From: Anaerococcus murdochii
GTDB lineage: Bacteria; Bacillota; Clostridia; Tissierellales; Peptoniphilaceae
Reading direction: 5' to 3'
NCBI RefSeq assembly: GCF_019957155.1
Contig: NZ_JAIPME010000002.1
Span: forward strand, 310,001-374,000
DNA: 64,000 nucleotides
In this document: piece by piece, positions 20,201-26,929 of the stretch
Layout: every line of letters begins with the position of its first letter
How positions within the stretch are numbered: the first letter of the stretch is position 1
The notes under the pieces: generated by a model
The model's input: only the letters and a program-made list of their open reading frames with translations
Told to the model about the DNA's origin: nothing
The model's database searches: none
Position numbers and translations under genes: made by a program

Positions 20201-23200
20201 GAATTTCTTCACCTGTTTGGTCTGCTGTAGCAGTGTTGAAGTTGGCACTGTTAGCGAAGGCTGATTCCATGCCTCCTCCATCAGAGTATGCGCCGTTATT
20301 CATGTAGAAAATCCTTGATAAGTTTATGAAATTCTCTACGTCTGTTATCTTGAAGGTTTGTTCTACTATGAATCCTTCTTTTTGTGGAGAAATATTCGGC
20401 ATTCTCACTTTTAGTGGGAAAGTAGTGTGAACTCCTCCAGTTGTTTTTATTTTTCCTGGATCATATTCTAGACTAACTCCATTTGCTGAACTAGAAGTCT
20501 TTTGACCTGGGTTAATATAAGTGTGATAGAGCAAAGCATAGGTGCTTGGATCTTGCTCTGGCCTTACACCATAGGATAATGGCATATTGTAGTTAACAGT
20601 TATTGTATCACTACCTACTTGTAACTTACCCATGTTCGGCTCAGTACGATATACCTTAACATCTACTAAATCATAAGCAGGTTTATAGCCCTTACCTTCT
20701 TGTCTGGCTATCCTAGTATTTTTATCATAGTTTGTAGACATCCAGTTAAATTGAAGTGTCTTTGATGTTCTACTATCTGCCATTGGGTTGAAGTAGGCCA
20801 TGGCTGTTACATACCACTGACCATCATCACCTTTGTAGATATCTCTAAAGTAATATGATTGTGATGGTTGGCCAAAGCCTGTATCATACCTACCATAGTC
20901 TCCTACAATATCTTTAGTGATTTCTTGTTGTCCATCTACACCTGATTGTCCTGGAGCAACTGTAATTGTAAAAGGTTTTATACCAGAGTTTTGGAAATAG
21001 TATTTGTCTGGAATCATACCCTTTAGGTCTACACTTACTATAGTTTGTTCTGGTTTAGAGTTCTTATTAAAAACATAGGTCAATAGGTTAGTCTTGTAGT
21101 CAAAATATGGATCGGCTATATCTACCCCACCTTTTCTGATTTTAGGAAAACCAGAGAAGTATTGGGTAAAGTCTAGGTTTGGATCAAATTGAATTTCAAA
21201 TCTTTTGCCAGGGGTACCATCACTTATAGTGATGTCTGCGTGGTATTTTAGGGATTCAAACATGTAGGCTTCCCACACATTTGGTTTTTTTCCCCACTTA
21301 TCTGCTCCACCTTCATTGTACTCTAGTCTTTGGCTAACATAAGTTACATTAGGTTTTTCTGTTTTTTGAGTTTCTGTTCCCTTTTCAATCCAGTAATCTT
21401 CACCGATAACTGGTTGGCCTGATCCTTTTTTAAATTTTGGCTTATAGGTTACTTTGTTTGATTCGTCTACTGTTACTTCGTAGTAAACGTTGGATTTTAA
21501 ATAGCCATCTGGAGCATTTATTTCTTCTATTGTATATGTTCCAGGAATGTGGCTGTCAAAGTTTACATTACCTTCACTATCAGTTAGTTTGTTAGCTAGA
21601 ACGTTGCCATCGCTGTCTTTTAGTACAAATTCAGCATTTGAAACTCTTGCTCTCTTGCCATCCTCTTTAAATTCATTGGCAAATTTTGAAATCTTAATCT
21701 CGCTTTGCTTAAATGCTTCATTTTTGATAGTGATGGTTGGAATATCATCTTTATTGGTATTTTTACTTAAAGTGACATTTTGTCTAATATGGGAATCTTG
21801 TGGTGAGTTATGAACTAGCCAGTCATAGGATAGGTTGGTTGAATCTTTGTCCCCAATATTTCCAGTGACTTTTACTAAGAATCCCCAGTCATCAGCAAAT
21901 CTTTCTTTAGGGAAGTAAATTTGATAAGCATTTTCTCCTAGGTTGGCAGATTGAATTGTTTTTCCTGTAATAACTTTTTTATTTCTTTTATCATTAATTA
22001 GGTTTGATCCAGATGTTATATTATTTACACTTGATAGATCTTGGGCTACCATAGCCTGTCTGACTTGGTCCCTATAGTATGGATGGACATCATAAGCTGT
22101 AACATTTGTATTTGTTAGACTCACACCAGGTAAAGTAATATTTAAGTCAGTATCCTTATCTGTTGAACCACCGGCTTGTTTAGCTCTTGGTTTTAGGTAA
22201 ACATAGAATTCTACATTTCCATTTGAGTCAACCTTGCCATAGTGCATAGCGTTCATAAAGTCTGGCCAGTTAGGATAGTTGCTATGTTCTACCATTTGAG
22301 TCTTGCTAGAACCTGTTTTAAGAACAGCATTGTTGCCTGTTACAATTATTTCTCCATTTTCAGTAATAGTTACATTCTTAGTTTCTTGGTCAAGTTTGTA
22401 ACCATTTGGAGCCTTGGTTTCTTTTAGTACATAGTTGCCAGGCCCTATATTTCTAAATGTAGCTTCACCATTTTTGTCTGTTGTTATACCAACACCTGCA
22501 CCTAGTAGATAGTAGTCTGCTCCTTCTAGCTTTATATCTTTTCCATCTTTATCCTTGTTCTTATCAATTTTTATAACTGTAAAACTTGTTAGAGTCTTTC
22601 CTTCCCTAACTGCTGAGTTTCTAATTAAGTAGGTTTTGGTGTCTTCTTTATAGTAGTTGGAGTTTTCGCTGTATTTGTATTGTTGACCATTTGCAGAAAA
22701 TGGTTTTTTTGGAAGATTTTGTTTAATTCCAAGCTTATTTGCTACATATACTTGCTTGCCATTTTCGTCTTTGAAGTCCCAGAACTTGACATTTGGAATA
22801 GTAATTGTTCTTGAGCTGCCTGTTTCTTCTCCAACTTGTTTTGAAGCTATAACATTGCCAGTTTCCTTGTCTATGACCTCAATTTTTTGGCCAGGCATAT
22901 TTTGGTCTTTTGGTAAGGTCCATTCTTGTTCGACTATTACATCTTTGTATTTAGAAAGACTAACTCCGCTTAACCTGTAGTCCTTGGCTGTGTTTTGGCC
23001 AGATGTGTCATCAGTTAGGTTTGTGTCAATTTTATATACTGCGATATTACCAACTGCTTGGGCACCTTCTGGGTCTTTTTCTTTGGCTGGTATTTCAGTA
23101 ATAGTATTTTCTGTTCTCTTAACTACCATTTGTCCATAAGTTTGGCTATCTGAATTTGTATCTATACCATAGACAACACTTTTACCAGAATTAAAAGTTT

Positions 23201-26200
23201 GACTTCCCTCTAGTTTTCTAGTTTCTAATGGAAGGCCCTTGTTTTTGTTTGGGTTTGATTCTTTTTCATCTCCAGATGATACTTGATCTGTTACTGTCCA
23301 CTCTGCTTCATTAGCTGATTTAAACTTACCTTGAATAGTAGTTCTGTTATTCATGCCGACACGAGTTGGTGTTGCTTCACTTATGGCATCAGCCTTATAG
23401 GCATCATCTAATATTAATCTAGTTGCTCCTAAAATATTGTTTTTATTTGTTAGGATACCAGATACATCTAGCATATACGCAGATTGGACTCTTTCTACTG
23501 GTGTGTAGAAGGTATAAAGTAGGTCAGTTGCGTTTTTGTCAAGAGTGTGGTGCTTAGAGTCAACTATACCTGTTGCATTTTCAAGTTGTTTTGTTAATGT
23601 AACTTCCTGTCCGTTTAATTTAACATCTTTTATTTCTTTAAGACCAGAGCCTTCAACTGCTGTTAGGTTTAGTCTAAAGCCTAGATCTTTTAGGTCATCT
23701 GTTGAGTGAACTTTAACGGTCCAGTTAATGCCTTGAATTTTTCCATTTTCAACAGCTGGTTTACCATGAGCGTCCACATTAACTGAGTAGGTCCTGTCAT
23801 GTTCATTATCAAAGATTTGGATAACATCGTGTCTACCAGGTTCTATTATAGATCCTGCTGGGTTACCATTCTTGTCAATTCTTTGTGGAACTAGGTCTTT
23901 TGGTGGATTTAATATTCCTAGACCTGAAACTTTATTTATGACTGTAAATGTTCCATCTGGGTCAAGCTTGATTTTATCCACATTATAATCAACAGGGATA
24001 TCTAGTGGAACACTAATATTTTCCGGAATAGTTCCTTCTATATTATAGGTAATAATATTTTTTTCACTATCGTATGATGGATTTGCAATTACTCTTCCAT
24101 TGTAATAGATCGGCTTTAATGTGTTTTTATCTTTAACTGTAAGCTCATCATCTAAATGGATTTTGAAATATTGGTAAGACTGTATTGCCCCACCTGCATT
24201 TGAAGTTTGGAAGATTGTCTTTACATGGAATTTCTTATCAGCTAGGCCGGTCTTTTCTTCATCTGTCAGGCTCCTAGCTTCCCCAGCTCCCACTGCTGGT
24301 GAGATTATATTATCTCCCATGTCAAAGAGCATGGATGGTCTGAAGTTATTTTCCTTATCTTTTGCTATTAGTTTCTTTATAGCTTCGCCATTGTCATCCA
24401 TTAGTTTGGCTTGATCGGCTTTTGAGAGTTTGTATTTTTTCTCAAAGCTATCTAATAGATTTTGGATTTCTGCTAGGCCGTTTTTTTTGTCGGCTAGGGC
24501 TTTCTTTAATTCCTTGTCTGCTTTTTGGAGGTCGGTTTGTCCTAATAAGGATTTTAGGCCTTCAACAAGTCCTGCTTCTTTTTTGTCTTCCTTTTTTGCT
24601 TCTTCTTTTAGCTTATCAAGATTAGCATCAAAGACTTTGATGGCTGATTCTTTTTCATTCTTATCTTCGGAAGGCTTTTCTGATTGTTTTTCTGTTTGTG
24701 GTTTGATTTCTGACTTTTCTACTGAAGGCTTATCCTTAGTCTGATTTTCCTTTTTATCTTGTGGTTTTTCTTCAGAATTCTTGCCATCTACCTTTATTTG
24801 GCTTTCTTTCTTTTCTGGATATGCATAATTGATTATTTCATCAAAGTTTAAATTAGCTGCCTTGTTTTTTTGTTTATTAAGTCCAGATAGGATTGCTTCT
24901 AGGTAAAATCTTAGGTCAGATTTTTCAATTTTATTGTTGACCGCTAGGGCTTTTGTGAAGTCCTTTAGGTCTTGGTCGGTAATCTTGCCTTGGTTGTAAG
25001 AATCAAGATCTTGAGCAAGGCTTTCTATAAGAGATTCTTGATTGCCTATTAGTTTGCCTTCTGATTTTAATTTTGCTATTAGGCTATCTTTGTTTAGGAT
25101 GATAGCTGAAATTGTTTCTTTTTGAGGATTTACTTTTTCCCCTACTGGAATTTCATTTCCATTAGCATCTGTTACGACGATTTGTGTGTCAGAAGTTTTT
25201 TCTTCTTTTTTGTCTTCAGTTGATTTGTTTTCTTCTGACTTTTTATCATCTACTTTGGTTTCTGTAGATGGTTTCTTATCCTCTGCTGGTTTTTCTACAG
25301 GTTTTTCTGTTGGAGTTTTGTCTGCCGGAAGAGGGTCTTCTTCGTCATTTGATTTTTCTTCTTCATTTCCTTCTATATATATAGGATTTTTTAACTCGCT
25401 TTTATTTAAGGAATATGATTTGATATTTGTGTTTTTCTTTGAGACTTTTGTTTGTAGGCTAAGTTTTGCTATAAAACCTTTTGGTATTTCGAATTTAACC
25501 TTTTTTGAAAAGTCTATTTTTTGAGAAAATTCCCTTTTGATTTCAAAACCGTTTTCGCTTTGTTCATAATAGTCTAGGCCTATTTGTGAATTTGTTGCTT
25601 CTTGGTTTTGATCAAGGTCGAAACTATAGGTAATTTCTTTGTTGTCCTCTTCTTCGTTTACTATGTAGTCTGTCCATGTAATGGTGTCATGACTTGCAAA
25701 TAGTCCTCCAAGAATTCCTTCTTTTTTGTAGTCGCCTTTTGCTTTTGTAGATTTTTCTTCCTGGTTTACAAGTTGGATTATCTCGACTGTTTGGTTATCT
25801 ACAATAGTAACGCCTGTTTGTGCCTTTAGGTTGTAGGTAAATACACCGGCTTCTTTGTCAGCTTCTTTTAGACCTATGATTAAGTCATATGGTCTTTGAT
25901 CTTTGGCCTTGTTCACATCTGCTCTAAGCTTATAGATTATTTCATCACGTACTTTAGATTTGATTACAAGGCTTTCAAAATCTTCTTTGAAGTCTGGGTC
26001 GTTGGTTTCAGTATCTGTGCTTGCTGATACTAGTTTTATCTTGTTAATATTTGAAGTAGGTGTCTTTGCTATGGTTAATGAAAGATTTTCATCACTAACT
26101 TGGTTTGGGTTTTCATTCTTTGCTTGGTTTTTTCTTTTGGCCTTGATTGTGTAGTCTATCTTTGTCAATGACTCATCGAGGGTCGATGTGATTTCTAGAC

Positions 26201-26414
26201 TATAGTCATCCAAGTCTTTTTCTATTTTTGTTTGGTCTGTGTTTTCTACCTTGGCTTGATCTTCCTTTTTTGGTGCAAGGCCCATGATAGACGAATTTGC
26301 ATCGTAGACTACAGGCTCTGGTGCACTTGCAAAGGCTGTAGGTGGGATTGACATAGATATGGCAACAATTGATGCAAATATTTTTCTAGTTAGTAGACTC
26401 ATTTTCCCTTTCAT
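11277..26414 (-). CDS. Giant multidomain adhesin, probable pilus tip protein
   Basis: A 5045-residue secreted protein. A signal peptide ends after FASA near residue 30. Residues about 350-700 are Lys/Glu-rich and of low complexity. Large adhesive regions follow, interspersed with about ten Cna-B/SpaA domains recognisable by E-boxes (YVLKETKAPNGY, YTIEEINAPDGY, YILEEFKAP, YKLEETKPAPGY, YYALKEVKAP and others) near residues 1280, 1575, 2090, 2200, 2520, 3445, 3900, 4130, 4560 and 4690. Residues about 2850-3428 hold seven tandem repeats of about 80 residues of InlB B-repeat type (G-V pattern plus F-MP-A-V-V-A-F). The end is YPFTASVG, a hydrophobic helix and KKKQAIGV, an atypical sorting signal. 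The start has a near-perfect AAGGAGGT site. Being first in a tip/backbone/base/sortase order, it parallels RrgA-like tip adhesins (which end YPRTG) but is several times longer. Confidence 0.9.
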   Translation of the reverse strand: MKGKMSLLTRKIFASIVAISMSIPPTAFASAPEPVVYDANSSIMGLAPKKEDQAKVENTDQTKIEKDLDDYSLEITSTLDESLTKIDYTIKAKRKNQAKNENPNQVSDENLSLTIAKTPTSNINKIKLVSASTDTETNDPDFKEDFESLVIKSKVRDEIIYKLRADVNKAKDQRPYDLIIGLKEADKEAGVFTYNLKAQTGVTIVDNQTVEIIQLVNQEEKSTKAKGDYKKEGILGGLFASHDTITWTDYIVNEEEDNKEITYSFDLDQNQEATNSQIGLDYYEQSENGFEIKREFSQKIDFSKKVKFEIPKGFIAKLSLQTKVSKKNTNIKSYSLNKSELKNPIYIEGNEEEKSNDEEDPLPADKTPTEKPVEKPAEDKKPSTETKVDDKKSEENKSTEDKKEEKTSDTQIVVTDANGNEIPVGEKVNPQKETISAIILNKDSLIAKLKSEGKLIGNQESLIESLAQDLDSYNQGKITDQDLKDFTKALAVNNKIEKSDLRFYLEAILSGLNKQKNKAANLNFDEIINYAYPEKKESQIKVDGKNSEEKPQDKKENQTKDKPSVEKSEIKPQTEKQSEKPSEDKNEKESAIKVFDANLDKLKEEAKKEDKKEAGLVEGLKSLLGQTDLQKADKELKKALADKKNGLAEIQNLLDSFEKKYKLSKADQAKLMDDNGEAIKKLIAKDKENNFRPSMLFDMGDNIISPAVGAGEARSLTDEEKTGLADKKFHVKTIFQTSNAGGAIQSYQYFKIHLDDELTVKDKNTLKPIYYNGRVIANPSYDSEKNIITYNIEGTIPENISVPLDIPVDYNVDKIKLDPDGTFTVINKVSGLGILNPPKDLVPQRIDKNGNPAGSIIEPGRHDVIQIFDNEHDRTYSVNVDAHGKPAVENGKIQGINWTVKVHSTDDLKDLGFRLNLTAVEGSGLKEIKDVKLNGQEVTLTKQLENATGIVDSKHHTLDKNATDLLYTFYTPVERVQSAYMLDVSGILTNKNNILGATRLILDDAYKADAISEATPTRVGMNNRTTIQGKFKSANEAEWTVTDQVSSGDEKESNPNKNKGLPLETRKLEGSQTFNSGKSVVYGIDTNSDSQTYGQMVVKRTENTITEIPAKEKDPEGAQAVGNIAVYKIDTNLTDDTSGQNTAKDYRLSGVSLSKYKDVIVEQEWTLPKDQNMPGQKIEVIDKETGNVIASKQVGEETGSSRTITIPNVKFWDFKDENGKQVYVANKLGIKQNLPKKPFSANGQQYKYSENSNYYKEDTKTYLIRNSAVREGKTLTSFTVIKIDKNKDKDGKDIKLEGADYYLLGAGVGITTDKNGEATFRNIGPGNYVLKETKAPNGYKLDQETKNVTITENGEIIVTGNNAVLKTGSSKTQMVEHSNYPNWPDFMNAMHYGKVDSNGNVEFYVYLKPRAKQAGGSTDKDTDLNITLPGVSLTNTNVTAYDVHPYYRDQVRQAMVAQDLSSVNNITSGSNLINDKRNKKVITGKTIQSANLGENAYQIYFPKERFADDWGFLVKVTGNIGDKDSTNLSYDWLVHNSPQDSHIRQNVTLSKNTNKDDIPTITIKNEAFKQSEIKISKFANEFKEDGKRARVSNAEFVLKDSDGNVLANKLTDSEGNVNFDSHIPGTYTIEEINAPDGYLKSNVYYEVTVDESNKVTYKPKFKKGSGQPVIGEDYWIEKGTETQKTEKPNVTYVSQRLEYNEGGADKWGKKPNVWEAYMFESLKYHADITISDGTPGKRFEIQFDPNLDFTQYFSGFPKIRKGGVDIADPYFDYKTNLLTYVFNKNSKPEQTIVSVDLKGMIPDKYYFQNSGIKPFTITVAPGQSGVDGQQEITKDIVGDYGRYDTGFGQPSQSYYFRDIYKGDDGQWYVTAMAYFNPMADSRTSKTLQFNWMSTNYDKNTRIARQEGKGYKPAYDLVDVKVYRTEPNMGKLQVGSDTITVNYNMPLSYGVRPEQDPSTYALLYHTYINPGQKTSSSANGVSLEYDPGKIKTTGGVHTTFPLKVRMPNISPQKEGFIVEQTFKITDVENFINLSRIFYMNNGAYSDGGGMESAFANSANFNTATADQTGEEIPKYYEEITGLINKKYTPGKFKITKLDEAERTKKLSGAIFVLRPEEGNPIYRTSDVNGEISFTGLAPGRYILEEFKAPDDHIKTNKQWQVFVFSDGNIRITESGVSGSTQSYDGKNINIEITNKPVGQDFIVYKKDDKGNPLQGAKFKLTKHNDASFKSVEVESDEKGLVKFGALQNGTYIIEEISPPSGYKPLDKKWVLVIDNQGKRVYNYREQSGTTNKLNSILEKENVNWVDVGNRSLEGWNLYDNRRADWTANYPNPFKLGTRIVGINKTDGYVIQRYILNPESLRIGKTTATIHREKPEYPNMDWYDGSAKANEDYQVFTLDKAVTGNIEDIRLAEYNPTNITENVTASKDDTRFGEPTRLKLEFPETNKPILVDVKVPYKDFNQGVGTGMDWTENGVTYWKSDYYERVNIIKEAGPVLEQSKGIQGSYIGDDSLDVSNELQTYKFTLKKVKEGTAPSAIQGATFKLTGPGESKTEREMTTGKDGKISFDNLKPGTYKLEETKPAPGYEQAKNDWTVTVSKDGKTFIRENKEARSTSNTNISVGEDPAAQGLNALKPVLRSARLAAFNSIADNMGLEIGDDLVGFALGQGSGWEPVDPSKSEGRTSKAHSDAYMETKITAINKDANTKKFRQIFLFKPKTNNFTGKIEIHREPEKNNNQLNDLYIKQGTRVISTVKFYEVDANSTIDNITGKNEITINPKNNRDGSPSMRIKSDLPKGKTILVEVESSYANDGTIGLGADYQFANKSGPYDNTKIASWACDSYLNEAGINKIQEQTYTVSINTDGNGSVTTAKTEELKKDEQVSLTVTPKTGYELDTLTYSYGGRTYDIKNTKTFNMPASNVTVNATFKSKAAQEYNIYTLQKAGEGNGTISAPSTAKEGDTVTVKVTPESDSELDRIDVLDSSGAFIKNVDKTTNTFTMPGKNVNLKPYFKLKPKPTEFSITNYSGPEGSVTANPSSSVKGKPISLTVNTTEGYAIDKIWIEDQNGAKIQDVTNNTFNMPDKNVVIKATFKRTVFNITTSVNDPKLGSVTVDKDKASVGETVTVTVTPKDDTIEVTDVRADNTSIGPQLQKGKYSFTMPADDVIVSVTFNEKTYPTYPVGLEGNNDRGRITITQISDGFNRQAREGEIVKFRVDPIPGYEVEKDKVIVRKADGTGNVDLDFDGVNGSFIMPAVGVTIKAADYKVETIPTGSYTADTESTIPGGYVTVSQRINKPGEKVRITLTPYEGFKNTKQSVKYAQGGTPVPVLSDEQGYYFIMPKANVTVSGTFERSNPGDYQVNLTQNQNGRVSASPTSADEGEEITLSALASPGYVFKGYSVTANGQPVPLTGNRFKMPASAVSVSANFEYAGIEIPKDKFAQITNKQVGLEFKIYKHDFRDRPLEGATFELYNADQNYNITDKDGEGKEKASMSGISGADGIVKFIKNGSEVKLKPGYYVLREVTSPQGYKKINADWKIRVYEDPTTRTMKAEYKGPENTPTNFVTSDKAKDANTTNGSSYLKNAGSGIKYASKMTYINTESKTFIQRIYVDTRNYTGNEKVNVKITPVIKREEFDRPGQTPEIGYKGKYGVKTAYRSTYQIAGLTGDPDDTKLNDILSIYDLSAPNVSMINTARWRPFDWGFDEDQLNLDKGVYYIDVEGFYDDNITEEQTGKIEMNIDFLTERYFYSQAKDQYGNFYWRKDGSYQSGAAALGGVYEEDVKDSSGKIIHKKGDPTEWGKKLSLDNKYPNWVGKNVTWTDGNNYRTGKIDTPYKLINNQWVKVADATLAQVKTTIDIKPLYSSNKTNQISQDGMSITNDEETYNVTFSKHGQDDPNYKIDSEEVTKRRLEGAVFKLQEERLGRFIDVPGSTVASAFNGYFGFRGLSPGRYRLMEVKAPKDYKPIDGPLLYFTVETIKTNSGKIVHPETGEVVDIKSIQIKFSDTDPEVHKLSDLSMVNAKGETVAIKDAKSTDINVETTKIINPHEQDTTKNKVLLKDLKIVGVNGDYNIKDAKIVPKSSGYISLEYDKANGVYQYVPEKSTSEKDGKLVDFVTSATAKNMGKIVNTKPGKGEVKLKKVDQDAQAIKKTDLKPGAQFKLTNILNGTTTIKTVDEKGEIVFDQLTIGQYKLEEVASPSGYINNHQIWHFTVGGKDLDPYAGEAPQRKDNLSDKITLSESKMTVINPENKDNKQKADGEIHPHLGEVFEFANTFKLDPNTKIKPGDYFVLNLTKNIDLNGIFEDEASNLDMFADGVGTIAKADYNRKDGTITYTFTDYAKTYQLAEFSNKLTAFINLKEVKKTNSNEKVGFSIKDDETQLKDIKVVYDSMISREDDKVSFMNLGSKITKFNPETGEFVHYYYINRDKKYIGPSTFIYHSDQNIYNFKITGIDITNNEDIDDVMPASFGIDETNSNYKAKELVSLQDLSKGSEPELTFKEGFKATESYIIKVTGTVKDKNKTAYVGHGKLDRNYQTAGYYLYVNRKDQVYGFGNSTNAKADLSIQAVNPENKIRFLKVDQDGKPLKGASFSLNIQDGEGKWNDYQGGIVTSGEDGIAEFKQLKPGKYQLVETAAPTGYEKISGVILEFEVDASGNIHRNKDTNTTTDPNNKPVGSTQPVRVDESGSTPIPVVNKKPQKIKFVKVDASDKSKLAGAEFEVWYKANAEDKDYTTKLKVYEKTVNGKTERLVLKEGDNVPDGYKAVAGDKFITGKDGLVEFKVLDYGYYALKEVKAPDHYIKPRFNVKEFSYLDGEIKVDDKAQNGEFVTEVNVNKTATWQYTWGFVNCYDTSITMKYNTEKMPITYTKNNSKLTLSGLPKASQPTGDKVIDKGISITAYLTDGTNNSTQKTITLDLSDYGSRDYATKEIDLFALVKELEGKNTDEDITTNKTLVLFMSSKLYLNTELDLGSKLVIGDKINEDRSFHIGTKGDAYENHSYTFTTKGDIDLSKPIEVENKKAEYPFTASVGTAIFTAIGLALMVMGAFVYHKKKQAIGV

Positions 26415-26887
26415 AATAACCTCCTTCCTTTCTCTTCGTTCTCCTTAATTTTGTATTGGAATTTTATCTTAGCTATATTCACTTTTGTCCGATATTTTAT
26501 CATTTTCATAGTTAAATCCTTGTTTTGATATATTTTCAATTATTTTTTAGTTTTTTTGTGAAATTTTGTTAAATGCCGTTTGAGTTAAATTTTTCTTTAT
26601 ATTTCTTACTATTATAATATAACATTTTGGAAATTTTTACAAGAGAAAAGTCTCTTGTTTGCTTGATTTTCTGTGCTTTTTTGTAAGATTTCAACTCGTT
26701 TTTCTCGTTTTTTCCTTAAATGCTTTAGTGAAACTAGGTTATTTGCCAATACTCTTTTATATTTATTTGCAATTTACTTGGTTTTTATAAATATATAGTA
26801 TAAATTTATATCAAATTTCCCGAGGAAATAATTATAAATAATAGGCCATAAATAATCAAAAATATATCAATCTAAGATTAGATTATT
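26415..26887. other. AT-rich spacer upstream of the giant adhesin
   Basis: About 470 bp without a plausible gene. It must hold the adhesin promoter, but I cannot choose one with confidence. ACAAGAGA-AAAG-TCTCTTGT at 26639-26658 is a perfect 8-bp hairpin of unknown purpose. Confidence 0.6.
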
Positions 26888-26922
26888 AAGAAGAGGGCTG
26901 GATTTTTCCTAGCCCCCTTCTT
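26888..26922 (-). terminator. Terminator of the 776-residue protein gene
   Basis: Minus strand AAGAAGGGGGCT / AGCCCTCTTCTT, 12 bp with one wobble, starting 7 nt after the stop codon. The T-run is weak. Confidence 0.65.
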
Positions 26923-26929
26923 CCTAATT

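Noticed and set aside
24422..24744. Overlapping Ser/Phe-rich plus-strand frames opposite the giant adhesin
   Set aside because: Antisense shadows of the Lys/Glu-rich coding stretch.
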